Shown here in pieces: positions 13,364 through 23,473 of a stretch of 64,000 bases of DNA. The DNA is from Stictocephala bisonia (taxonomy: Eukaryota > Arthropoda > Insecta > Hemiptera > Membracidae): contig JAQJVL010000668.1 of the NCBI GenBank assembly GCA_035578905.1, forward strand, positions 124,001-188,000, read 5' to 3'. The position numbers and the translations under genes are program-made. The first letter of the stretch is position 1. Each line of letters starts with the position of its first letter. The notes beneath the pieces were generated by a model. The model worked only from the letters and a program-made list of their open reading frames with translations. It ran no database searches and was not told the DNA's origin.

Positions 13364-14752
13364 TTCGTTTTTTCGTTGTTGTCTGCCAGGCTGCCTGAGA
13401 TTCGCTTTTGCCCGGCGATTTGCGTACTTTAGTAGCCGTTGGCCCAGTTCCGTTTCGTTCCGTGTTCCAGCAGCTTCGGTCCGGTTGGCCTGTCTGTTCA
13501 GTTGTCTTGTGCTGCCTGCAGAATTACGTTATGACCAGCTAGACACACTAAAACGTAAGTGTTCGTTTTGTAAGTTTCAATATTTAATCACCCTTTTGGT
13601 GAAAATACTTTTGTTTCATTGAAAATATTAATCGGGCTTAGTTGTGTTTTCAGGGTTTTGTTAAATTTGTGTTCTTTGTCTAGATGTTTCTCAGACTAGG
13701 TTAAAGCCATGTGCTTCCATGTTAATTTTTACCGTTAATTACCGTTAGTGCCTTTTATATCTGCCTTTATTTTCCATTGTAATTCTGTATAATGTTCATT
13801 GAGCCTTTCTACAGTTGTAGTTACCGATTTACCATATTTTTTGTTCTTTGACAATAACCTAGCCTATCTTTAGCTTTTCATGTTATAACCTATTGCTCAT
13901 GTTTCCATAGCCTGGTTTTCAGTTTGTCATTTTTAGTTCATATACGCAATTTATTCTTTGGTAATTTGTTAACTTGTAATTGGTTAAATTGTAAGTTGTT
14001 AAATATTCCATAGCCTAAAGTTAAGCTTTCACTGTCTTGTTGCTCCAATCATGTATAAGTTTGTCTCTTCATGTTAAGGTTGGCGAAATCATGCACACTT
14101 ATATTTAGTGGTTATGTGTAATATTTTGTTGTGATGGCTGGACTGTATTTGATGTGCTGTGTGTTGTGCCTTACAGTCCAGGGTCCTTGAGTAGGACGTT
14201 TCAACCCTCAGCCGGTCGTCCGGGCAAAGTTCTACCATCTGCACTGCTAGCCTGGCCTGAGGACCATGTTGAAGCCTGGAGTCGCTAGCTACCCGCTCTA
14301 CATCTTGGGTACATACATAAGTCTTCTGTCCTCAGGTCAGTGTTTTCCATTTTGGGTTCCCGGCGGCTGAGCTGGGGGTTTTGGTTGGTGCATCGATTAA
14401 AAGAAAGAAAAAAAAAACAAGTGCTATATAAAAAGAAAAAAAGTTTATGGAACTGTATGCGGCCTAGGCCTAACACTCGAACAGTGATTTTAGGAAACAC
14501 AGCCAAGGGGGACATTGTTATAGGTTTTGCAAGTTTAAGAAAAAAGAAGGGTTTTTAAAATAAACAAAAAATTTGTGTTAATATTTATTGTTGTTAATCT
14601 TTAGTTTATTTTATTGTTATAGTTATTCAGATTTTTATATTTTGTTAGGCCCTACTGTTAAACTATAGTATTCTTTATTTATATGTTTAGGCCTAGTTAT
14701 TGTTATTTATTTTTTTTTGTTAAGTGTATTAGGGGGGTTTTGAAGTGAATTT
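13343..14752. other. 1.4-kb unrelated insert splitting the satellite
   Basis: The satellite stops at 'ttttaatactgtac' and resumes at 14753 'tacgtactatggagg'. The insert is not tandem. Its first ~200 bp are GC-richer and end with a consensus splice donor (AAAC|GTAAGTG, ~13553). A consensus acceptor follows 'tgtgtgttgtgccttacag' at ~14175. No terminal inverted repeat, long frame or convincing protein is visible. Only 'tac' is shared at the two borders. It could be a retrocopied or transposed piece of a gene, or a solo repeat of an unknown retroelement; I cannot decide. Confidence 0.6.
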
Positions 14753-15745
14753 TACGTACTATGGAGGGCGGGTGGGTCAACACAACTGTATGAGTATAGG
14801 AGGATGGTTGTTTTAATACCACTGTACGTACTATGGAGGGCGGGTGGTCAACACCACTGTATGAGTATAGGAGGGTGGTTGTTTTAATACCACTGTACGT
14901 GTTATGGAGGGCGGGTGGGTCAACACCACTGTATGAGTATAGGAGGGTGGTTGTTTTAATACCACTGTACGTGTTATGGAGGGCGGGTGGGTCAACACCA
15001 CTGTATGAGTATAGGAGGGTGGTTGTTTTAATACCACTGTACGTGTTATGGAGGGCGGGTGGGTCAACACCACTGTATGAGTATAGGAGGGTGGTTGTTT
15101 TAATACCACTGTACGTGTTATGGAGGGCGGGTGGGTCAACACCACTGTATGAGTATAGGAGGGTGGTTGTTTTAATACCACTGTACGTACTATGGAGGGC
15201 GGGTGGGTCAACACCACTGTATGAGTATAGGAGGATGGTTGTTTTAATACCACTGTACGTGTTATGGAGGGCGGGTGGGTCAACACCACTGTATGAGTAT
15301 AGGAGGGTGGTTGTTTTAATACCACTGTACGTACTATGGAGGGCGGGTGGGTCAACACCACTGTATGAGTATAGGAGGGTGGTTGTTTTAATACCACTGT
15401 ACGTGTTATGGAGGGCGGGTGGGTCAACACCACTGTATGAGTATAGGAGGGTGGTTGTTTTAATACCACTGTACGTGTTATGGAGGGCGGGTGGGTCAAC
15501 ACCACTGTATGAGTATAGGAGGGTGGTTGTTTTAATACCACTGTACGTACTATGGAGGGCGGGTGGGTCAACACTATTGTATGAGTATAGGGGGTGGGTG
15601 TTTCGATACCACTGTACGTGCTATGGAGCGCGGGTGGGTCAACACCACTTGGATGAGTATGGGTGGGCGGGTGTGTCAACACCACTAAACGGGTTATGGA
15701 GGGCGGATGTATCAACACCCTTGTTAAGTGTGTGGGAGGGCAGGT
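14753..15745. repeat. Satellite array, right block with decayed edge
   Basis: About 14 further 72-bp units of the same satellite as 1786-13340, same orientation. From ~15580 the units degrade ('gggggtgggtgtttcgatacc', 'ctatggagcgcggg', then 'gggcggatgtatcaacaccc'), marking the true right edge of the array. Confidence 0.95.
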
Positions 15746-15787
15746 GAAAGGTGAAAATATGAATGGTATCAAATGTAAATAATGTAA

Positions 15788-16207
15788 ATAAGACCTTAAT
15801 GCGATCGTTACCAGATGCGAATGAGTGTTATGATGTAGATGAACCAGTGTAGTCATCTTAGTTGACTTACTAAGGCCAATTGCTCCTAAAAAGAGTCCAT
15901 TAGCCAGAGTAATTAAAGAACCTACAATTTTAAGTCGAATCCGAACCACATAGTGTTTATCTGATTTCAGCTAACTGACAAGCCAGATACTCAGTTCTCT
16001 TCCTAACACAACTTCGGGACACTGACTACTACCCAACCATGGACACTCCAGACTTCTCTAGTAGCCCACGTCAACATCAATCATTGAGCGGAAGCCGGAT
16101 CTGTAATAAGAGGACCTAGCTCAGAACCTCTCATCTACAATCTCCTCAATACTTTATTCCCAAGCACCTGGATTACAGCACTGCACCACTAGTGCTGACA
16201 CACATCA
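15788..16207 (-). mobile_element. SINE-1, near full length
   Basis: Read on the minus strand, the head is 'cactagtggtgcagtgctg' then 'taatccaggtgcttggg', with 'ggttctgagctaggtcctc' further in. The body contains 'agaagtctggagtgtccatg' and 'gaagagaactgagtatctgg', and the 3' end corresponds to 'cttgacgatcggcgtctta' of other copies. It is about 420 bp, the most complete copy of the family here. It abuts the decayed satellite on one side and rep-B on the other. Confidence 0.75.
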
Positions 16208-16264
16208 CAGTGTCTCTTAAAATCTTATTCTAAAGTCATATTTTAAGAATAAGACTTCAGAACA

Positions 16265-16575
16265 TGAATGTCTGAAATAAAATTTAGCTGATGTAACGTG
16301 TAATTCAGTTAGAGAGGTTCATTAAAGTAAATTTAATTGGAAATTCTCAACAATTATGTTGTCATAAAGAAAACATCGTTATTGGGATGTTCACCAGGCT
16401 CTACCATTATCTCCCATTGATGTCATTGTTCACAACACTTCCTATGTCAAAGATGACGTCATATAAGTGACTGTTAACTCCATTAGAAAGTACATCAGTT
16501 ACTTAAACTGTGTCATCGTCAGCTCATAGTGAGTAAGTTGTTTACAGTTCCAGCAACTTTTATAAAGTAAAGTGA
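16265..16575. repeat. Rep-B, copy 1
   Basis: Matches 19133-19405 in the same orientation. Shared landmarks are 'tagctgatgtaacgtg', 'gatgttcaccaggctc', 'gatgtcattgttcacaac', 'acttcctatgtcaaagatga' and 'gtttacagttcc'. Both copies keep a full TGACGTCA palindrome (here at ~16452). No open frame. Confidence 0.8.
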
Positions 16576-16706
16576 ATGAAAAGGTCCTTTATTTGAGCAT
16601 TACTTCATGCCAAATTTCAACAATAATTTGGTAATTAAAAATATGTTATCCCTTTCAACCTTTATAGTGAAAGCAAATTTTAGCCATTTTTACAACAAGT
16701 TTAGTT

Positions 16707-16959
16707 TTAACTAGAATCTATATTTTCCGGTGACAACCGCGTCAAGATGCTATGTACATTATTTACAATGTAACCAGACGTTTCGTCCATACTGTGATGT
16801 GGCATCCTTAGTGGTATCGCTGAGATTGAGATCGGTGATTGGCCTTCCAGCTATATAACAGCGATACCACTGAAGATGCTACATCACAGTATGAGCGAAT
16901 CGTCTGGTTACATTGTAAAAAATACGCGATTGTCACCGGAAAATATGGATTTTAGTTAT
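16707..16959. mobile_element. Fold-back element (MITE-like), ~253 bp
   Basis: Long inverted repeats of ~105 bp flank a ~35-bp centre. Left landmarks 'tattttccggtgacaa', 'acaatgtaaccagacg', 'atactgtgatgt' and 'agtggtatcgctg' recur inverted on the right as 'cagcgataccact', 'acatcacagtat', 'cgtctggttacattgt' and 'ttgtcaccggaaaata'. No coding capacity. A target-site duplication could not be fixed. Confidence 0.85.
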
Positions 16960-17371
16960 GGCGCCGGCCGCTTAAGTCTAAGTTCTAAGATTAAGTTTCA
17001 TTTTTTATATTTTTTTCTTATTTTCCAGACTCTGCAATATTAGCCTATCTGTATACTAAGATATCGCAAAAAAAATTATAGGATTGTGAAACAAGATTAA
17101 TAAGATGGTAGAGTTCTAATAGATATAAGACCAAGTTTTACATTCCTAATACAGACAAATATTCTGATTAGGTCCTGTAGTTACAATTACTTAAAGAGCT
17201 CATATTTTCTAGTAAAATAGTAATTTTTTAAATAACTTAATAAATATTCTTATTTTCAAACTTTATAAATTGCTCATGTTACCTTTTAAAGTGCAAATCA
17301 TTGCTAAGACATTCTAATACTTCTTAAAATGTTAACAATTCAAACCAAGCGCAAATTTAATAAACTTGAAA
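16960..17371. other. AT-rich DNA, nothing recognised
   Basis: No open frame or repeat relationship was seen. Confidence 0.5.
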
Positions 17372-17600
17372 CCACAAAACGTTTCAAAAACAGTAATCAG
17401 ATATGGTTTTTGTAACGTAATATTCTTGTTAGATAAAGTTCAACGAAACGGAGTAATATCGCTGACAGAATTAAATTTCCATCTGCTCCATGTGTTTATT
17501 TCAAACATCGTACCTTTCTTAATTCGCCCCAGCTTTATATATTCTTGCGGTGAAATTGAATCGTGTCCGCCCTTTTTTCGTTACTAAGTCGATTATACAG
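17372..17600. repeat. Rep-A, copy 2
   Basis: Diverged direct copy of 1-230; the two copies sit on either side of the satellite array. It runs into 'tatacagggtggcataaaa' at 17594-17612, which looks like the tip of a Tc1-type inverted-repeat element, but no matching right end was found downstream. Confidence 0.7.
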
Positions 17601-19007
17601 GGTGGCATAAAATAACTTGCACCCCCTTTAACTTTTTTAATACTGAATACATATTTTTGTTTGCGGCAACCTTCTTAGGCATGAGGGGCTACATAGTTAA
17701 AGCATTAACTTTCCCTTCTTACGAGGACTGGGGTGTTGGGTGATTCAAAATTTTAAAATTGCTACCCTTACCGTGTGACCCATCTGATTAAATAAATTGG
17801 TGAGACGTGAAATGTAACATAAACAAAGTGAAATCGGACCACTCAAAACAAAATGCCGGCAAAAAAGGGACGTGGCCCAAAATGATTCCTCTGTGACATT
17901 TTTAATATAAAAGTTTTCGATTTACATCCAAGGAAATTTTTTAGGCATTTTGTGACCAAAGCTACTTTTACTTAATAACTATGGATTGTAAGTCCTTTTG
18001 ATGGGGAAAGGGGCATAGTCCTTCCGGCAACATTTTTACAAATATTACTACGCAATATCTCATTTTGAAGGTCTAGGTTATACGAGAAAAAAACACTGAC
18101 TAAAACCTTTTGGATACCTTAGACAGCTCGAAGGATAAGTGGATGAAATACATTTTATTTTTTTATTTTTTTAAGTATTAAATACATCCATATTAAAATG
18201 GCGATTTTCAACAAAAAGACACAGAAAAAATTTACAGGGCTTATAAAATTGGAATAAATTATTTGTAATAGACCAAATTGAAGGTTTCGGTAAAACGAAT
18301 GAATCGGACATTGATTAGAAATAATATTTCAATAAGTATATTATCTTAAATTAAATGATGGAATTGTGCCCCCTGAGTTCCGTGCATCCATGCAATAATT
18401 CAATCGATGTTCAATGTTCAAATGCATTTGTGACATTTTATTTTACAATATTTTTTAGAGATTCTACGGCGTTCTTCTAGAATTCTGCTTTTAAGAACTT
18501 GTAATGATGCTGGTTTAGTGGAATAAAAGAACGAGTTTTAAATGGTCACAAATAAAAAAACGTATTCCCAGTTACAATATAATCTTTAGTACAACTGGAA
18601 CAACCTGTTTTGCTTAAAATGTTGCATATATGAATACAAGATAAACTTAAAACATACACCAAACTTGAATTGAATCGTATTACAACAGTAAAAAATCCTA
18701 TAAATATAACCATTCTACATACTAAAAATTTTAAAATAGGTAAACATAAAAGTTTTTTGAATATAATTCAGGTTTAAGACAGACTCTGTTTATGTACATA
18801 TTGTTTATGTATTTTGAATGTAAAATAAAACCAGAAGTAGATTTTTTAAATCATGAGAAAATAAAAAAATATCTAAATATTTCCTAAGGTCTTCAAAGTA
18901 CTGCCAAATTAACAAATAAATAATGAGGAGTCAAGTTAATTCCATAGAATTTGCTAGGAAAATATTTAATATTAGGGATAAATGTAAAAGAGGATGAAAG
19001 TTAGTCG
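17601..19007. other. AT-rich intergenic or intronic DNA, nothing recognised
   Basis: Only the single 'cagggtggcataaaataac' tip at 17598 and AT-rich sequence. No frame above background. Confidence 0.4.
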
Positions 19008-19068
19008 ATGCAGCTGAGTCCGAAGGCTAACGTCGGGGTTGGCACACAATGCGAACAGGGATGTACCC
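19008..19068. repeat. Short GC-rich dispersed motif, copy 1
   Basis: 'gagtccgaaggctaacgtcg' then 'gggttggcacacaatgcg' and 'cagggatgtaccc' parallel 24555-24628 ('cagtccgaagtgtatc', 'gcgtcggggttggcacgcg', 'gtgcaggggtgtcccc'). The function is unknown. Confidence 0.6.
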
Positions 19069-19132
19069 TAACGTTTACTCAGCACTACGTCATAATTAAG
19101 AACAAAAGTTTAGATGATAAATGTTGAAGATA

Positions 19133-19405
19133 AAAGTTAGCTGATGTAACGTGAAATTTAGTTAAAGTAGTTTGTAAAATCCAATTTAACTGGAAATAAA
19201 TTATGTTTCTAAAAACATCGTCATTGTGATGTTCACCAGGCTCAACCCTTATCTACCGTTGATGTCATTGTTCACAACACTTCCTATGTCAAAGATGACG
19301 TCATATGAGTGATTGGTAACTCAGTTAGAAAGTACTGCAAAGTTACTTAAACTCCGCCATCGTCCTTAAAGTAAGCAAATTGTTTACAGTTCCTAGCAAG
19401 TTGAC
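19133..19405. repeat. Rep-B, copy 2
   Basis: Direct copy of 16265-16575. The TGACGTCA palindrome is preserved near 19298, and a second TGACGTCA lies just beyond the repeat at ~19420. Like copy 1, it sits next to a SINE-1. Confidence 0.8.
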
Positions 19406-19529
19406 GTGTTTAAGTGACGTCATGGAGGATCTGGAAGTTAAAGTGACTTTTTGAACGTTCGTAAAATGTTAATAAAGCAAAATTAGTCTATGAGTAATCT
19501 ATTTCAGCACAATTTTATAAAAAATCGGC

Positions 19530-20690
19530 ACTAGTGGCGTAGCACTGTAACCCGGCTACTTAGGGACAAAATACTGTGGAGTTTGAGGGAGATAGGCTCC
19601 GTGGTCGATCCTGTTATTGCCGACACGGCTTCCGCACAACGGTTGCTGGGAGCCCCGGAAGTCTGGGGTGACCATGTTGGGTGGTAGTCAGTATCTGGAT
19701 GTTGTCATACTACAGAAGTCTGAGGTGTCCATGTTGGGTGGTAGTCAGTATCTGGATGTTGTCATACCACAAAAGTATGGGGTGTCCATGTTGGGTGGTA
19801 GTCAGTATCTAGATGTTGTCATACTACAGAAGTCTGGGGTGTCTATGTTGGATGGTAGTCAGTATCTGGATGTTGTCATACTACAGAAGTCTAGGGTGTC
19901 CATGTTGGCTGGTAGTCAGTATCTGGATGTTGTCATACTACAGAAGTCTGGGGTGTCTATGTTGGATGGTAGTCAGTATCTGGATGTTGTCATACTACAG
20001 AAGTATGGGGTGTCCATGTTGGATGGTAGTCAGTATCTGGATGTTGTCATACTACAGAAGTCTGGGGTGTCTATGTTGGATGGTAGTCAGTATCTGGATG
20101 TTGTCATACTACAGAAGTATGGGGTGTCCATGTTGGATGGTAGTCAGTATCTGGATGTTGTCATACTACAGAAGTCTGGGGTGTCTATGTTGGATGGTAG
20201 TCAGTATCTGGATGTTGTCATACTACAGAAGTCTGGGGTGTCCATGTTGGATGGTAGTCAGTATCTGGATGTTGTCATACTACAGAAGTCTGGGGTGTCC
20301 ATGTTGGATGGTAGTCAGTATCTGGATGTTGTCATACTACAGAAGTCTGGGGTGTCTATGTTGGATGGTAGTCAGTATCTGGATGTTGTCATACTACAGA
20401 AGTCTGAGGTGTCCATGTTGGGTGGTAGTCAGTATCTGGATGTTGTCATACCACAGAAGTATGGGGTGTCCATGTTGGGTGGTAGTCAGTATCTGGATGT
20501 TGTCATACTACAGAAGTCTGGGGTGTCCATGTTGGGTGGGAGTCAGTGTCCGTTTGTTGTGTGGAAGAGACAACTGAGTATGAGACATGTCAATCAGCTG
20601 AATATCAGACCAATATCATGTTGTTAGGATTCCACGTAAGGTTGTAGGTCCCTTAGTTTCCCTTTTAATAATTGTCCTTTCTCAGCATAC
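19530..20690 (+). mobile_element. SINE-1 expanded by an internal minisatellite
   Basis: The head begins 'cactagtggcgtagcactg' then 'taacccggctacttaggg', with 'gtggtcgatcctgtta' about 68 nt after the A-box-like 'tggcgtagc'. The body proceeds to 'agccccggaagtctggggtg', then expands into 15 tandem units. It resumes at ~20545 with 'tgtggaagagacaactgagt' and 'tcagaccaatatcatg', the normal SINE-1 order, and fades after ~20690. The 336-residue open frame across it is a by-product of the 57-bp (19-codon) unit. Confidence 0.8.
19661..20560. repeat. 57-bp minisatellite, 15 full units plus a partial
   Basis: The unit starts 'gtctggggtgtccatgttgg', continues 'gtggtagtcagtatctggat' and ends 'gttgtcatactacagaa'. 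Units start every 57 bp from 19661 to 20516. Variants are 'gtctgg/gtatgg/gtctga' and 'ggatgg/gggtgg'. The variant order at the two ends is similar (a 'gtctga' unit then a 'gtatgg' unit). All of the unit corresponds to the stretch between 'agaagtctgg' and 'ccggatgttgtg' of a normal SINE-1. Confidence 0.95.
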
Positions 20691-20699
20691 TTTGAATTC

Positions 20700-21130
20700 A
20701 GTTAGTAACAATACTACAAAAGTAATAAACACTAATCATGCATTTACATAATCATAATTCATATTCACCTTAAAATATAGTCAAATTTGAATGGGTGTTT
20801 CATGCATATTAATAACAAATACAGTTAAATAAGATTTAAAATCTCTATCTCTTAGAAAGTTTTAAAAGTAAAAGTTTATTTTAGCAATGTTTACTGTTAG
20901 TTCGATATAAGTCCTATTTCTGACTAACAATTATTAGACATCCTATAGTATTAGCCAACTCGTATACGAGCTATCGTAAACGAACACCGACAGCAGAATA
21001 GCCATCTTAAGATTCCTCTTCAATAAGTCACAAGATGAATCTTAAGATGGAAGGAATCTTAAATCATGTTTCAGAATATGACATTTATAGAGGGCACCAC
21101 CTGTGCCGTATAACCTCCATCCCCTACTTT
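20700..21130. other. AT-rich DNA, nothing recognised
   Basis: No feature beyond a weak inverted pair 'taagattcctcttcaat ... aatcttaagatgg' around 21000-21060. Confidence 0.4.
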
Positions 21131-21250
21131 CATACCTGACTACCACCCAACACGAACACCCCAGACTAGAAGTGTCCACTCCGATAGCATCCATTGAGCG
21201 GGCGCCATGTCGGTATTATGAGGACCGGTTATAGAGTCTATCACCTACAC
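21130..21250 (-). mobile_element. SINE-1 fragment
   Basis: 'acctgactaccacccaacac', 'accccagac' and 'ccattgagcgggcgccatgtc' match the reverse of the SINE-1 body; both head and tail are missing. It runs straight into satellite-like 36-bp monomers at ~21253. Confidence 0.7.
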
Positions 21251-21252
21251 AC

Positions 21253-21395
21253 AACGTACCACTATACGTGTAAAGGTAAGCGGGTGGGCTAGTACAATAC
21301 TCGGTTTTACCCCTGTAGACCACTGTACGTGTATGGGTGGGTGGGTGAGTCAGTGACACTGTACGTGTATGATTGCGTGGGTCAATACCACTGTA
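21253..21395. repeat. Degenerate 36-bp satellite monomers
   Basis: 'gtaccactatacgtgta', 'aagcgggtgggctagtac', 'gaccactgtacgtgtatggg', 'tgggtgggtgagtcagtgac' and 'gtgggtcaataccactgta' are recognisable monomers of the family amplified at 1786-15745 and 48385-49075. Confidence 0.75.
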
Positions 21396-21981
21396 TCACA
21401 TTGATTTATATGAGAATATTTAGAATAGCAAAATAATAATTTGAATTCTTCTATTATATATAAACTTACAATATTTAATTTTATCAAAAAACATTTTATG
21501 TTAAATATTAAATTTAAAATTAAATTATTTTTGTATTATGTTGTTTCAATGTAGAAGATGGATATTAATGTCTTAAACAAATATCTTACATTTAATATAT
21601 CATTTATACTGTTACGTATAAAATTACCTAGACATGAGTTGAATTTAAATTAATTTAGTTGCGGGTACATGACCTAGAAGTTTTCTTTGGTTAGGGCCTA
21701 TAATACAATTAAATTTAGGAGATAAATTACTTAAAGACCATAATAAAGTCATTTATATGTAAAGCACCTGTGAAATGTTTGCCAATATCTGCCACAGAAT
21801 TGACGTGGAAAGGGGTCTGCAGGCAATCAGAAACAAACTGAATTGAAAACACGTTTCATCAGAGTCAATTACGGTAATTTTTCAAAGTAGGGGGGCACAA
21901 TGATCTTCTTTAACGGAGGGAAGGGGATGGAGTTGAGTTTTATCGGTAATTTATCGTGTTATATTATAATTACCGTGATGT
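21396..21981. other. AT-rich DNA, nothing recognised
   Basis: No frame or repeat relationship was recognised. Confidence 0.4.
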
Positions 21982-22815
21982 TATTGACTATATATCGTAT
22001 GGTTTTTTGTCAACTACCTTTTTTTTATTGTAAGCTGATTTATACTTGCAAAAAAGTCCAAAAGTCAATAAATTACAATAAAAATAAATAGCAAATGATC
22101 TCCTGTCAAAAATATAAATCCAATCCATCAAGCCATTTTTTATTTATTTATTTTTTTATTTATTTATTCATAAAACACCGATCGTCAAGATATGGGCGAA
22201 TATGGATTTCGAATGAGTGTGATGAGAGTATATGAGCGAATGTAGTCATTGTTACAAACTAAGGCCGACTATTCCTTAGAAAGTGTCATTAATTAATAGC
22301 CCAATGACAAATGAACAGCCGGTGGTTATCAGCTGATCCTTCTCAAAATGTATTATGACTCTGATTGGGATCGAACTGAGAACCTTTAGCACACCAACTA
22401 ATTTAACCTAATTAACCAACTATGTTAATTAGTAACCAACTAATTAGTAAACTAAAGTAACCAACTACGCTACCAACCAATTTAAAACCTGCCTCACTGA
22501 TTATATTTACGCTGGCCGTAAAACAGCGCAAGGGACAATCTGTAACTAAGTGATCCATTGTTTGGATAGATTCCCCGCAATCACATGACTGACTTACAGT
22601 CGATTCCCATTTGTATTCACAATAGTAGTTACATTATTTCACAAATTCACAGTTGTTACATACGCCTACTCCAGTTCTGAACCGATTCAACAAGGTCCAC
22701 TCCCTAAGAGGGAGGTTCATTCCACCTACAGGTATTGACGGATCGTTAATAAGGATCATTAATAGTCGTAATAAGGTATCGATAATGTTGTTCACTTCAT
22801 TATATGTTAAAATTA
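21982..22815 (-). pseudogene. LINE-Z copy A: 3' end of a non-LTR retrotransposon ORF2, split by a SINE
   Basis: Read on the minus strand from ~22815, one frame gives a typical ORF2 C-terminus. It runs DPSIPVGGMNLP, then WTLLNRFRTGVG, then a zinc-binding tail CDCGESIQTMDHLVTDCPLR, then SEAGFK. The frame carries stop codons (for example near 22645). The C-x-C...H...C array downstream of an LNR-RTG motif is characteristic of ORF2 proteins of Jockey/R1/I-type LINEs. At 22488-22131 a SINE-2 interrupts the frame; coding resumes with WLDGLD and the 3' UTR ends near 21982 ('gacaaaaaaccatacgat'). It is 5'-truncated and dead. The exact clade is not determined. Confidence 0.8.
22131..22488 (-). mobile_element. 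SINE-2 (tRNA-derived head) nested in LINE-Z
   Basis: Minus-strand head: A-box-like 'ggtagcgtagttgg' (22474-22461) and B-box 'agttcgatcccaat' (22378-22365), as in tRNA genes. The body continues 'cattgggctattaattaatg', 'ctaaggaatagtcggcctta' and 'cgcccatatcttgacgatcg'. It ends in an A-rich tail (aataaataaataaaaaaataaat) at ~22165-22131. Between the boxes a 'ttggtta' motif is expanded several times. The A-rich tail and insertion into an identifiable LINE frame define the borders within a few bases. Confidence 0.85.
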
Positions 22816-23470
22816 TACTTTTCGATTTAACGTAATAATTATAAAATGTAGTTAATTATTTAATAGACAATACATGATTTTAATCATGATTCCAGTTTGT
22901 TTTTGTCATAATGAATTTTTAATGCATGTGCTGAATGAGGGATGGCACCTGTAGGCACAATAACCACTCATATTTATGTGTTTTATGACCCAAGTATTAC
23001 GCTGTTTTTATTACAAAACTGGTTTCACAATGAAATACGGCCCCAGTTTAGACAGTAATGGCGCTATTCACGCCACCTGCACCGCGCATTAATACTGTAT
23101 TACAAGGGTTTTATTACAAGGGTTTCTGTATGGGAATCAACGATCTTCCTCTCTTAAATTAAGGTTTAAAAGGTGATTTCATGTTATCTAAATTAATAAT
23201 ACAACTATTCCTTAAGTAAAACTCCATTGCAAATTTTATTCCGTGTTTTAAAATAAATTTTTCACAGAAGGTAAGGAAATTTTTTAGTAAGAAACAAAAT
23301 TTCATTCAAATATCAATATAATCGAGTATTTGTTCTTACAAAATTATTGATTTCCAAAAATTATTTCTTAATACTTAAGATTTCATAATCCGTCTTAGCT
23401 TTGACTGAGAAGGTTTAATATACTCCAATTGGAATAAAATGTACGATAATTTATTACGTAAAGAGAGTTT
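22816..23470. other. AT-rich DNA, nothing recognised
   Basis: A short direct repeat 'tacaagggttttattacaagggttt' (23100-23126) is the only notable item. Confidence 0.4.
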
Positions 23471-23473
23471 AAC

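Noticed and set aside
14285..14558. 72- and 76-codon frames inside the satellite insert
   Set aside because: Low-complexity lysine- or phenylalanine-rich translations on opposite strands of the same A-rich stretch.
1786..15745. CRISPR-like direct repeats
   Set aside because: Units are contiguous with no unique spacers and the window is eukaryotic.
1739..15949. Dozens of long open frames on both strands (up to 428 codons) reading THPPSI/YEYRR-type repeats
   Set aside because: They exist because 72 bp is a multiple of three. They are open on both strands, broken wherever a unit loses one base, and show no signal peptide, start context or codon bias.
19008..19040. Hammerhead-ribozyme-like core ('ctgagtccgaagg')
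   Set aside because: The required CTGATGA and GAAA core elements are not both present and the stems do not form.
19617..20627. 336-codon and 254-codon frames over the 57-bp repeat
   Set aside because: 57 bp is 19 codons, so two frames stay open by arithmetic. The sequence is an expanded SINE segment.
21900..22091. 63-codon plus-strand frame
   Set aside because: It runs into the 3' UTR of LINE-Z copy A in the opposite sense and has no coding character.
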